From: Microstegium vimineum
Lineage: Eukaryota > Streptophyta > Magnoliopsida > Poales > Poaceae
Direction: 5' to 3'
DNA length: 64,000 nt
Assembly: GCA_022036555.1 (NCBI GenBank)
Contig: CM039122.1
Coordinates: 3,557,043 to 3,621,042, forward strand
In this document: one piece after another, positions 46,315-57,496 of the stretch
How the letters are laid out: every line of letters begins with the position of its first letter
Position numbering within the stretch: position 1 is the first letter of the stretch
Notes under the pieces: generated by a model
Told to the model about the DNA's origin: nothing
The model's database searches: none
Seen by the model: the letters and a program-made list of their open reading frames with translations, nothing else
Program-made: the position numbers and the translations under genes

Positions 46315-47364
46315 AAGAGGGTGCTGAGCTTGAGGAGGATTAAGACCAGGACGTCATTGGGGAGCGCGCTCAGCCGGTCCGGTGCACCCACCCTGGTGGG
46401 TACAACCGCCACTTCCCACTGGAAGACGTCATCCGCTCGACCAAGGCCATTTGCCCCTACTTCTGCAGCTGCTCATACCTTCTCCTACGATGCCCTGAAC
46501 ATTAAGATTCTTATCAGCATCACATCCAGTTGGATGCACGTCCTCATTTTCAAGACGAACAAATCCCACACAAAAACCAACGGTAGCACCGTTCCTTGTC
46601 GCTGGAAACACGATGCGAAGCGCTCTAGGAACTTAGCAGATCGGCCTCCGGAGGGCTTCGAGCGTCAGAATCGGGGGGGGGTCGATGCTCGGGCACCTCA
46701 TCATCATCAGGTTCTGAATCCTTCGTTCGATGCCATGTCTGGTTTCCACCTCTTCCTTGATTGTCTGATGAAAGCTGCAACTAACACACAAGATGGTAAA
46801 CTTAGATTAGGTCTCTCTGCTTTCTCAACATCTCCTTCCCCGGTGCAATGGTGATCGTGCAAGTCGCCGCTGCGGAAGTGGATCTTGAAGTGAGGATCGA
46901 CAAGTCCAAGATTGACTGCCTCGGCCTCCAGCGCGTGCTCGTCGATGGACCCCTGGGTTTGGATGCACGATGCGAAGCGCTCTAGGAACTTAGCAGATCG
47001 GCCTCTGCTGAGAAAACTTGCACAAATTATGGTATCCCCACCAATCTACTTGCCTACAAATGAATACTGTATTTTCCAAACAGAAACAACCCTTTACTGT
47101 TTACATATTTTCTCTTGTAAATGACCTCGAGGAATGCTATCTTTTCTTCATAGGTATTCTTAACCCAAAACACCTCCAGAGCTGGTTTTTTCTTCACGTA
47201 TGAATGGAGTTTTCATTCAACAAATATCTTGCATGTTGTGCCCAGATTTGAAGCATCAATTCTTATTGCAGAGTATAGACTATGGACTAAGGTTGTCTAA
47301 ACCATATCGGTCTCCAGCGCGTGCTCGTCGATGGACCCTAGGTTTGGAAACATAGTCGTATGTA

Positions 47365-47660
47365 TTGACAAAGACAAATTCCGAATTCGTATTGTAAAAG
47401 ACGGATTCCTATTGTGGACGAATTAGTATTGATAAAGACGAATTCGTATTGACAAAGATGAATTCGTATTGACAAAGACGAATTCGTATTGGCAAAGACG
47501 AATTCGTATTGACAAAGACGAATTCGTACTGTGAAAGATGAATTTGTATTATGAAAGACGAATTCATATTATAAAAGACGAATTCGTGTTGCGAAAGATG
47601 AATTCGTGTTGTGGACGAATTCGTATTGTAAAAGATGAATCCGTATTGACAAAGCTCAAA
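47365..47660 (+). repeat. EcoRI-palindrome minisatellite, about 14 units
   Basis: The longest block. Consensus unit GACGAATTCGTATTGACAAA, 20 bp, with some 17-bp units (TGTGGAC variant). Units differ by a few substitutions each, and most keep the GAATTC core. Confidence 0.92.
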
Positions 47661-48724
47661 CTTTCGTGCTTCCAAACCCGCTGGTCCATCGACGACCTCT
47701 GCACGAGATCCCATACTTACTCGTGCCAGACGTGGCGCCAGTAGTTGGTCTATGCAGCGGTGCGGGTGCTGAGCTTGAGGAGGATTAGGACCAGGACGTC
47801 GTTGGGGAGCGCGCTCAGCCGGTCCGAGGCACCCGAGATCCCATACTTACTCGTGCCAGATGTGGCGCCAGTAGTTGGTCTGTGCGGCGGCACGGGTGCT
47901 GAGCTTGAGGAGGATTAGGACCAGGACGTCGTTGGGGAGCGCGCTCAGCCGGTCCGGTGCACCCACCCCGGTGGGTACAACCGCAACTTCCCACTGGAAG
48001 ACATCGTCCGCTCGACCAAGGCCATTTGCCCCTACTTCTGTAGCTGCTCTAGCAACAGACCAGATGTTACAGGGGTACTAGGTTTGTTTCCACCCTCAAT
48101 TTCTACAACAGTATTTCTGAGGAAGGGGAAAGGATACATTAAAACAACATAAGTGAACAATAAATATCAGAAACTCTTATTCCTTTGGATGGTGCCATGG
48201 TTAAGTACAAAATTAAAAAATCTAGAAAGTTGTTTGGGAAAACTGGTATGAAGAAAAGATAGCATTCCTCGAGGGGAGCGCGCTTAGCCGGTCCGGTGCA
48301 CCCACCCCGGTGGTGCAACCGCAACTTCCCACTGGAAGACGTCGTCCGCTAGACCAAGGCCATTTGCCCCTACTTCTGCAGGTGCTCTTTGTATTTAGAG
48401 ATCGAGTAATTGCTGGAGTTTTGATTGGACGTTGCTTGGACTCTACGAGCCCAGTACCTATTGGTACCCTACAAAAGATTAAAACTGAGAAATCTACTAC
48501 GAGCCCAGTACCTATTGATGCAGGACCAAATGCGGCTACGTACTAGCTTTGTTGAGTTTAGTAGGAGCTGGCTGGGAATTGAAGGGGGGAAAGGCAGCGG
48601 GAGCAAGATCGCTAACCAACCAACAGTTCAGTCCGAAGAGGTCTCTACCTCCATGCTTCCTGCAGAGATCGTCGATGGACCCCTGTGGTTTGGAAGAACG
48701 ATGTGTGGCTGGTCGCACACGGAG

Positions 48725-48805
48725 GCCCACCAACGACAAGGGTCGGTTGAGCAAAGAGGAGATCGAGAAGATGGTGCAAGAGGTAGAGCTAGTTAAGAAC
48801 AGTGA
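48725..48805 (+). pseudogene. HSP70 C-terminal fragment
   Basis: The plus frame reads TNDKGRLSKEEIEKMVQEVE, which matches the conserved start of the HSP70 lid domain (ITNDKGRLSKEEIE-MV-EAE). HSP70s are ATP-driven chaperones. Only about 27 residues are present inside the mosaic, next to unrelated sequence on both sides, so this is a captured scrap. Confidence 0.8.
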
Positions 48806-48954
48806 CGCCAAGATGTACAAGAGCAGCGTGCACGTTACCGGCGCTATTAAAAAATAGGTAACTGCGGAGACCTTCGGTATTAGCTCCTCGTAATGGAGAC
48901 TGGATGATGTATGATGGATCGACATGTGGCATATCGCAAGTCATGCATAGTCGT

Positions 48955-49195
48955 ATGTATTGACAAAGAAAAATTCCGAATTCGTATTGTAAAAGACGGA
49001 TTCCTGTTGTGGACGAATTCGTATTGACAAAGACGAATTCATATTGACAAAGATGAATTCGTACTGCGAAAGACGAATTCGTATTGCGAAAGACGAATTC
49101 GTATTGCGAAAGATGAATTCGTATTGCGAAGTCCGAATTCGTGTTGTGGACGAATTAGTATTGTAAAAGATGAATTCGTATTGACAAAGCTCAAA
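48955..49195 (+). repeat. EcoRI-palindrome minisatellite, about 11 units
   Basis: Same 20-bp unit as 47365-47660, with the flanking sequence TAGTCGTATGTATTGACAAAG shared at both blocks. The variant TATTGCGAAAGACGAATTCG predominates here. Confidence 0.88.
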
Positions 49196-50172
49196 CTTTC
49201 GTGCTTCCAAACCCACTGGCCCATCGACGACCTCTGCACGAGATCCCATACTTACTCATGCCAGACGTGGCGCCAGTAGTTGGTCTGTGCGGCGGCGCGG
49301 GTGCTGAGCTTGAGGAGGATTAGGACTAGGACGTCGTTGGGGAGCGCGCTTAGCCGGTCCGGTGCACCCACCCCGGTGGGTACAACCGCAACTTCCCACT
49401 GGAAGCGCTCGACCAAGGCCATTTGCCCCTACTTCTGCAGCTGCTCTAGCAACGGACTTGATGTTACAGAGGTACTAGGTTTGTTTCCACCCTCAATTTC
49501 TACAACAGTATTTTCTGAGGAAGGGGAAAGGATACATTAAAACAACATAAGTGAACAATAAATATCAGAAACTCTTATTCCTTTGGATGGTGCCATGGTT
49601 AAGTACAAAATTAAAAAATCTAGAAAGTTGTTTGGGAAAACTGGTATGAAGAAAAGATAGCATTCTTCGAGGTCATTTACAGGAGAAAATATGTAAACAG
49701 TAAATGGCTGTTTCTGTTTGGAAAATACAGTATTCATTTGTAGGCAAGTAGATTGGTGGGGACACCATAATTTGTGCAAGTTTTCTCAGCAATCTTGGGA
49801 CCATTTGCATGTAGGAGGACACACCTCCATGGGAGCAGGACGACACACCTCTAGGGGAGCAGTGATGTCTGCCCAAAACTTAAAGGTATGTCAAGTATGA
49901 ATGGAGTTTTCATTCAACAAATATGCTGCATGTTGTGCCCAGATTTGAAGTATCAATTCTTATTGCAGAGTATGGACTATGGACTAAGGTTGTCTAAACC
50001 ATATCGGCCTCCAGCGCGTGCTCGTCGATGGACCCTAGGTTTGGAAACACGATGCGAAGCGCTCTAGGAACTTAGCAGATCGGCCTCCGGAGGGCTTCGA
50101 GCGTCAGGATCGGGGGGGGGGTCGATGCTTGGGCACCTCGTCATCATCAGGTCCTGAATCCTTCGTTCGATG

Positions 50173-50399
50173 TCAATGCTTGAGCTTCCGGCGAGGTGCG
50201 AGTGCGACCGTGCGAGGGAGTGAAGAAGTGAGATTAGGGTTTTGAAATGGGAGAGTGAGTGGAGAAGCCCTTCCGTTCCAACTTCCCCAGTCTCCCACCG
50301 TCCTGTCGTCTTTATTATCCGGCTGTGGGGAGCTTTTTCATGCAAAGGTACTGAGATGTACTGGCATTGAGTTGTCATAATTGATTTAGCTGTTGCATC
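50173..50399. other. Junction between mosaic and helicase exon
   Basis: Sequence after the last mosaic unit, starting CAATGCTTGAGCTTCCGG, not found elsewhere in the window. It could be a further captured piece or helicase intron. Confidence 0.4.
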
Positions 50400-51320
50400 A
50401 GGACGTCCTTCCAAAGTGAACTTGATTTCCCAAAGCACATGCTAAATATTCAATATAGAATGCACCCTTCCATCAGCAAGTTTCCAAATCAAAATTTTTA
50501 TGAAGGAAAAATTGTATATAGTCCCAACGTTAACGACTATAACAACACTTATCTCGATGGCCATATGTATGGTCCGTATTCATTCATCCATGTTGAAGAT
50601 GGTTTTGAAGAAAACAGTAATCAGGGATTCAAAAATATTGTTGAAGCTGTTGTGGTAGCCAATATTGTTGGCAGACTTCCTGAAGGTATGTCTAGCATTT
50701 GAGCTTTTAAAGAACATTAAGTTTCATGTTTCATTAAAGCTGATATGTTTAAGTGTCATCCATGTTTCTTTGGTCTAAAACCACTGCAGCATGCACCAAG
50801 CAGAAGAAGAAAACCAGTGTCGGTATAGTATCAGCATATGCAGCCCAAGTAATTGCTTTGCAAGAAAGAGTTCAAAGTTATAAGAAGTTTGCCTTCCTTT
50901 CTGTTGAAGTATGCACTGTTGATTCATGTCAAGGAAGTGAGAAGGACATATTTATCCTTTCAACAGTTAGACACAATCATGATGGGAATATAGGCTTTCT
51001 CAAATGTGATAAGAGAACTAATGTGGCCTTGACAAGAGCCAAGTATGTTAACTTTTGTTTGCTTTTTTTTTCTTAGGCAAAGGATCAGTCTTCAGATACT
51101 TAGTCAATTCAATATCCCAGTACATATTCATCTAAATAACTATTTTTTACACAGGAACTGCCTCTGGATCCTTGGACATGAACCGACTCTCCTTGACAGT
51201 AAATCAATATTGTCTGGTTTAGTCAAAAACGTGCAGGATCGTAAATGTTTCTTTAAAGCTCGCGATGATGATTCTCTTGCTAGAACAATGGATCAGTTTA
51301 GACTTATGCAAAACTCACAG
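50400..51320 (+). pseudogene. SEN1-type RNA helicase, C-terminal half of catalytic core
   Basis: Three exons with GT-AG borders and intact frames. 50400-50685 carries MLNIQYRMHPSISKFPN, the family's signature after motif III. 50790-51042 carries motif IV VGIVSAYAAQV, V VDSCQGSEKDIFILSTVR and VI CDKRTNVALTRAK. 51155-51320 reads NCLWILGHEPTLLDS up to MQNSQ. It continues the gene whose first half ends at 32940, with only a short exon portion missing between them. The good condition of these exons contrasts with the lesions at 31719 and 31783. Downstream the frame may run into 51385-53115. Confidence 0.88.
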
Positions 51321-51384
51321 GTGACAGACAGTGTTTTGCGATTGAACATTGAATGTCAGTGTGCTCCAGATGCACAACTCACAG

Positions 51385-53115
51385 GTCACAACTGTGCCAC
51401 AAGACCAGACGGTTGAAGAGCCTGCACATGCAGAGCAGGCGCCTGTGCAGGCAGGAGGGGCTGCAGAGAAGACTTGTCATGCGCGTCTCAGTCAGTTAGC
51501 TCCAGGTGCTCAACTCACAGATGAATGCAAGTGTGCTCCAAATGCACAACTCACGGGTGACAACCATGCCACAAGACCAGACAAGGCACATGTTGTAGAG
51601 CCTGCATATGCAGAGCAGGTGCCTGTGCAGGCAGGAGGGGCTGCAGAGAAGACATGTCAGACGCGTCTTGATCAGCTCTCGCCCAATATTTCAAGGAAGA
51701 GGATCCATTCTTTGCATGAGGACCCGCCTGCCGGTCAGGCGCGTCTTGATCCTGCATATGCAGAGCAGGTGCCTGTGCAGGCAGAAGGGGCTGCAGAGAA
51801 GACATGTCAGACGCGTCTTGATCAGCTCTCGCCCAATATTTCAAGGAAGAGGATCCATTCTTTGCATGAGGACCCGCCTGCCGGTCAGTTTGCTCCAGGT
51901 GAACAACTCACATATGAAGAGGTTGTAGAGTCTGCACATACAGAGCAAGTGCATCTTGCTCAGCTCTCGCCCAGTCCTTCAAGGAAGAGGGCCCGTCTCG
52001 GTCAGTTTACTCCAGGTGAATAACTCACAGATGAAGAGGTTGTAGAGTCTGCACATACAGAGCAAGTGCATCTTGCTCAGCTCTCGCCCAGTCCTTCAAG
52101 GAAGAGGGCCCGTCTCGGTCAGTTTGCTCCAGGTGAACAACTCACAGATGAAGCGGCTGCACTAGAGGAAGAAGACTCTCCTAAAATTGACTTTCTGGAT
52201 GGTTTGCCCCAACATGCTGAGGCTGTAGCCAGGACGCCTGTGAGCTACGAAAACTCAAAAAGGAAGAAGTCTTCGAAATTGGTTAAATGCTTAAGTTTAT
52301 ATGAACAGGACAGATCTGCAAGTGATGAGCGTTGTTGGTCCATTGAGCATATGGATCTATACAACAATATTTTTAGCAAGAAGCAATGTGCTGACAACAA
52401 ATGGATTGATTGGAAAAATATCAGACATTTACCGGCGATGCCATATGTTGAGGAAGCATGTCGTGACGTTGGTCTTCATGAATTGATGGCTATAAAACAA
52501 AACTGGCATGAAGAGCTGATCAAATAGTTCTACTCCACATTGTCTGTAAATCAAAGTAAGACCTCGCTGACATGGATGACAGGCATAAATAAGAAGATTA
52601 CTGTCACTAAGAAATTTTGTCAGAAGGTTCTACTTGTTCCGTCTGAGCACGTTACTAAGATTGAGCGCCATTTGACTGATGCACAAGAAGAAGAGTTGAA
52701 GAGTGCAGATGGTAACCAAGTGAATTCATTAAACCGGATTATTAGAAAGACTATCCATCCTGTGATTGGAGATAAATGTTCGATCCACGCATTAATTAGG
52801 GCCCTAGAGTATCATATTTTGTTCAAGAAGCCTTTTGACATTGTAGACATGATGTTCGAGGAGATGGAAAACAATCACAGGCACCGTACAAAGAGAATGC
52901 CATATACCCCATACATCATGTTACTAATTAACAGTGCAACTAAGAAGAAATTTGTACCTGAGAGTGGAGGAAATCAATGTGTAGAGCACAAAAAGCACAA
53001 AATGGAGTTTAGTTTGAATAAACAACCAAAGGATCATAGAGCTTCAAAGTCCAAATCGATGCGCGTACCATCGAAAAAGTCCAAATCGATGCGTGTACCA
53101 AAGCAGAAGTCATGA
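51385..53115 (+). pseudogene. Repeat-rich frame with plant-transposon-like C-terminus
   Basis: One plus frame is open to the TGA ending at 53115 except for a TAA (52021-52023) and a TAG (52525-52527). The N-terminal third is repeats: a ~150-bp pair (from 51601 and 51751) encoding EQVPVQA-GAAEKTCQTRLDQ and SRKRIHSLHEDPPAGQ, then a ~117-bp pair (51919 and 52036) with LAQLSPSPSRKRARLGQF. The C-terminal part (WHEELIK ... FYSTLSVNQSKTSLTWMTG ... CSIHALIRALEYHILFKKP) resembles the plant transposon-protein domain found in many grass proteins. A 64-bp GT-AG interval (51321-51384) could join it in frame to the helicase exon ending MQNSQ. Function unknown. Confidence 0.6.
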
Positions 53116-53819
53116 TCACTTGATCTGTGGAAGCCTCGAAGATGAATGGATGTCTTCCAGAGACCAAAGTGTATATAGCTTCTCTGTTCTTTTCATTTGC
53201 ATAAGCTATCCCTTCAGCCATTACTTTTTTAACTACTGATGCATACCCCATTTGGACCTTTTCCATTGATCAGGAATATGTAGAACAAATGTTGGAAGAG
53301 GAAGCTGCTGAATATGCTTGGCAAATGGCAAAGGATGGCGGGGTCGCAGGGATCTTTTGGCAAAGGGTCCCTGTCTAGGATGGGAAATTTTTTGGTAGGG
53401 AATTAGTGGTGTCTCAATATAGTAGTTCTGTTAGTTTTAGCTTTTGGCGATATTGTACTGATATAGATGATAAAATGCTAAACTTTCTCGAATAGCTATT
53501 CCTGGAAGTGATGATGGTGGATCAGGAATTAGAGGGAATTTCTGCACTTAAGCAAGAAGTAGCAGCAAAGATTGATGATTTGAAGGTATGTAAATATCAT
53601 CCCTCTCAATGGTCATTTGTTATTGCAGCAATCTATCTCTCTCTCAATGATTTAGAGTATGTGATCACTAACATTGTCGACATGTTATTGCAGAAATTCT
53701 TCTTGAAATGTTGATGATGATGGTCTCAGCTTCTGTTGTGAACTCCTTTTCGTTACGCGTTGCTCCATTCATCAGAGTATAAATGTTTATGTTGTGTTTG
53801 GACTTTTAATACGTTTTGC
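53116..53819 (+). other. Downstream stretch with small open pieces
   Basis: Short plus-strand open pieces: EQMLEEEAAEYAWQMAKDG (53275-53375) and VDQELEGISALKQEVAAKID (53515-53585). They are predicted to be helical and may be last exons of the preceding gene. GT donors follow some of them. No family was recognised. Confidence 0.35.
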
Positions 53820-54295
53820 TAATGCTCATGCGCCTGTTTTCTTGAAAAATTCAGGCGACAGTGGCTGCCTTGGTTTTCTTATTATTACCTTCATGAACAT
53901 TCAGCAGGAGAGCAGACCAGCAACCAGGGCATACCAGTGAAGCGCGACATATCCTTGGCCTCACGACATATCGTGTGTACCAAACAGCAACACGAGGGCA
54001 AGGATAGAGGCGGCGGGGACGGCGCAGAACTGGTCCATTTTAGCTCGCGCAGAACTCTAATGCTCATGCGCCTGTTTTCTTGAAAAATTCAGGCGACAGT
54101 GGCTGCCTTGATTTTCTTATTATTACCTTCATGAACATTCAGCAGGAGAGCAGACCAGCAACCAGGGCATACCAGTGAAGCGCGACATATCCTTGGCCTC
54201 ACGACATATCGTGTGTACCAAACAGCAACACGAGGGCAAGGATAGAGGCGGCGGGGACGGCGCAGAACTGGTCCATTTTAGCTCGCGCAGAACTG
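53820..54295. repeat. 238-bp tandem duplication
   Basis: 53820-54057 and 54058-54295 are head-to-tail copies starting TAATGCTCATGCGCCTG and ending in AGCTCGCGCAGAACT. I see a single mismatch (TTGGTTTTC / TTGATTTTC), so the duplication is recent. Confidence 0.92.
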
Positions 54296-54447
54296 GTCCG
54301 TTTTGGACACCTCCGATGACTATTCTGTGTGTATGTTTACACACGGGCCGGTGGTGAGTTGGGCCGACCCATGGTGTATCTTACAACCACTCAATCCCAT
54401 TCAGTTTTGAAATGACATCACTTTACACACGTGTCTCTTATTATAAG

Positions 54448-56624
54448 CGACACATTAGTGTTTTACTGAACAAGGCACAATTGGAGGGCAATATAAAAGG
54501 GATGCGTGTTTGCCACAATGCCCCAAGCATTTCACATCTCCTCTTTGCAGATGATTCTCTGTTGCTGGTTAGGGCAGATGAGGAGAATGCAGTCCAAATT
54601 CAAGGAATCCTAAACTTGTATGAACAAGTGTCAGGCCAAACCATAAACAAAGATAAATCGGTGGTCATGTTTAGCCCAAATACTAGTGAGGAAGACCGGA
54701 ATGTGGTAAAAGATGTGCTACAGATTCTAAATGAGACAACCAATGACAGGTATCTGGGTTTACCAGTGCATGTGGGGGCTTCTCGGTCAGGAACTTTTGG
54801 GTATCTCAAAGATAGGGTGTGGCAGAGAATTAGAGGATGGAAAGAGAAAATGTTATCAAAAGCAGGAAAGGAAATTATGATCAAAGCTGTAGCACAAGCA
54901 ATACCAACGTTTGCAATGGGTTGTTTTGATTTAACTAAAGGTTTGTGTGATAAGATGAGTGCAATGATTGCAAGATTTTGGTGGAGTCAGCAAGATAAGG
55001 ACAAAATGCATTGGATTGGTTGGGACAAGCTAACTGAACCAAAGGAGCAGGGAGGGCTCAGTTTCAGGGATATGTATGGGTTTAATATGGCAATGCTAGC
55101 AAAGCAAGCCTGGAGACTACTTTCTAATCCCAATTCCTTGTGTGCTCGTGTCTTGGCTGCAAAATAATATCATGGGAGTAGTGTACTGAAAGCACAGGCC
55201 AACGCAAATATGTCCTACACTTGGAGAAGCATACTGTCAGGGGTACAACTGTTAAACAAAGGGGTGATTTGGAGAGTTGGGGATGGAACCCAAGTTAACA
55301 TTTGGACAGATGGTTGGATCCCAAGAGAGGAGTCCCGGAGACCTTTTACACCAAGGGGACAAAGTCTAATCACGAAGGTGGAAGACCTGATAAACCCAAT
55401 AGATGGTGGATGGGATGAGGAGCTAATCACAAGTCTTTTCTGGGAAGAAGATGTGGTGGACATATTAGCTACCTCTGTTCATGGTGGCATGGATGATCTA
55501 GCAGCCTGTCATTTTAACTCATCTAGGCAATTCACTGTCAGGTCAGCATACAAAGTGTATATGGTGGAGAAGAAGAAATCTTTGGAGTCAAGGAGAGGAG
55601 GATCAACCTCAACTGCGGTAGGAAGAGCACCTGACCCAATATGGAAACAATTGTGGAATTTAAAATGTCCAAGGAAGATGATACATCACCTCTGGAGATT
55701 GGGACATAATAGCCTAGCACTGAGAATTAATCTGAGGCGACGTGGAATCCTTCTAGATACGAAATGTGTTATGTGTGGGAGGCTTGAGGAAGATGGAGCG
55801 CATCTGTTTTTTAAGTGTAAAATGGTGAAGCCGATTTGGGCCAAGCTTGGGTTTGAGGAGGTACGACAATCCCTGTCTGAACTGAATTCACCACGACAGG
55901 TATTGAGAGCTATTCTGAGTCTGAAACAGGAGGTCCAAAGTAGAGTGATCACCTTGCTATATATATTAAGTGGTCAGAAAGATGCTGTGTTAGAGAGGGG
56001 GGACCCTGCAGGGATGCAGATCAGTTAGTGTGTTTGATTAGTACCTATGTGGAAGAATGGACACCATTACCAAAGGTATGTTTGAATCGGCATGGTCGAG
56101 ATGGCAGAGGGCACCGGAACACTTGGACACCACCATCAGTTAATATGCTAAAGCTAAACACTGATGGAGCCTTTAGAGAGAGCACAAGGCAAGGGGGTTG
56201 GGGCTTTGTGATAAGAGGATGGGATGGAGGTGTAATCAGCTCTGGTTATGGCTTCCTGAAGCACGTGGGTGAAGCTTTTCACGCTGAAATCATAGCATGT
56301 TTGCAGGGGCTCCAATATGCAGTGGACTTGGGAATTCAAACCTTAACGCTGGAATCAGATGTTGAAATGGTGGTGAGAGCGGTAAATACATCAGAGTATG
56401 ATCGTTCAACGGCGAGTGGACTCATTTGGGAGATCAAGGCTCTTATTAGTAGTAACTTTGCGTCTGTGGAGGTTTGTCATACTCCACGTGTTTGTAATAA
56501 AGTCGCAGCCAGTCTTGCGGCCCTTGGGGCAGATTTGGGTGCTAGTGCTGGTCCTGTGATGGACAGCATCCCGTTCTGTATGCGTGATCTGGTCACCGAG
56601 GATTTGTCGGTACCGTTTGAGTAA
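54448..56624 (+). pseudogene. LINE ORF2 fragment: reverse transcriptase, zf-RVT, RNase H
   Basis: The reverse transcriptase C-terminus (SHLLFADDSLLLVRA ... DRYLGLPV ... MIKAVAQAIPTFAMGCF) runs to a TAA at 55165-55167. The frame goes on through the zinc-binding zf-RVT domain (NLKCPRKMIHHLWRLGHNSL ... CVMCGRLEEDGAHLFFKC) until a frameshift close to 56000. The RNase H domain (LKLNTDGAFRE ... AEIIACLQGLQYA ... LESDVEMVV) follows in another frame and ends at 56624. One stop plus one frameshift make it non-functional. Confidence 0.88.
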
Positions 56625-56655
56625 TGGAAAATCTTTCCATGTCAAAAAAAAAAAC
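54448..56655 (+). mobile_element. 5'-truncated LINE retrotransposon
   Basis: Recognisable LINE sequence starts inside the reverse transcriptase (SVLLNKAQLEGNIKGMRVC, then the FADD box) and ends in a poly(A) run (56645-56655). All of ORF1, the endonuclease and most of the reverse transcriptase are missing, as is usual for LINE insertions. No clear target duplication was found. Confidence 0.85.
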
Positions 56656-57496
56656 AAGACGTATAGGGCGTCCGAACCTCCCCAGCACTGTGTTGCTGTT
56701 TGATAAGGTAACACAAGTGTAAAAAAGAGACACCTAGAGTAAAAAGAGACACGTGTGTCTATGTCTAGAGTAAAAACAAAAACACAAGTTCGGTTAATAC
56801 CACCAGCAGTGATTTGCTTGACCTGCTGCTCTCCAGCGAACTGCCTTTTTACTAAAGCATATCATATTATATGTTCAATGTGTATATCTACTCATGTGGA
56901 GTCCAACAAATTTGAATTTTCTATTTTACAATTTTTCTATGACTATTATGTTTTTTCAATGATTCAACTGAAATAAATAAAAAGGAAAAGTTAAAATCAC
57001 CCTCAAAACCGACTAGAGGGGGTTATTTGACCGGTTTTGATAGTTCAGGGGGTAGAATAACCATTTTTATAGTTTAGGGGGTTAAGTAGTCTACCCCCAA
57101 TAGTTGTGGGGGTTATGTAGACTTTTTCCTTTCCCTTGAGGACTCATTACAACATCTTGTGGTCTCATCATAGCATGTATGTTCTATTGGTTTCAACTGA
57201 AAAGGTAAATTGAACATATCGCACTACCTGATTGCTTGTAATGTTTGAACCATATCTTCAAACGAGTCTGCAAAGAATGTTCAAATCAGAAGAAGCTGTC
57301 AAGTTATGGCTGCTAAATCCTCATCTCCATAGTTGAAAAATAAACCCCAGCCCTGCCCTTAATGAGACTCATATTTATTAATATAATATGATACTTGGAT
57401 TGGTTTTAGTAAGTTAAAATGAGATTTGTTTTAGCAGGTTAAAAGGAGGAAAGTTCACTAACCTCATCCCAGTTGTCGTGTTTAAAACTGGATGAA
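56656..57496. other. Spacer with a probable MITE-like repeat
   Basis: AT-rich and non-coding. 57000-57130 has repeated blocks of the type GGGGGTTATTTGACC and AGTTTAGGGGGTTAAG, which look like a short dispersed repeat; ends were not defined. Confidence 0.35.

Larger units (their letters stand above)
46315..50172. repeat. Right part of the gene-fragment mosaic
   Basis: Contains five full or partial F-box units (from 46315, 47720, 47857, 48270 and 49253), unit A inverted (47005-47190) and direct (49660-49900), unit B (47198-47345, 49898-50172), two minisatellite blocks, and an HSP70 fragment. A unit beginning ACAGTATTTCTGAGGAAGG occurs at 48109 and, with small changes, at 49505. The block 49660-50172 is a near copy of 32985-33500, so the mosaic starts and ends with the same sequence in the same orientation. 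Confidence 0.65.

Noticed and set aside
33800..49195. Minisatellite blocks that look like a CRISPR array or like peptide repeats (NTNSSFTIRIRLSQYEF)
   Set aside because: There are no unique spacers between units, the genome is plant nuclear, and a 20-bp period changes frame at every unit, so neither an array nor a protein is supported.
32941..50172. Calling the mosaic a Helitron
   Set aside because: I found no 5' TC and 3' CTRR end with a hairpin between A and T, and no Rep/helicase gene; gene-fragment content alone is not enough.
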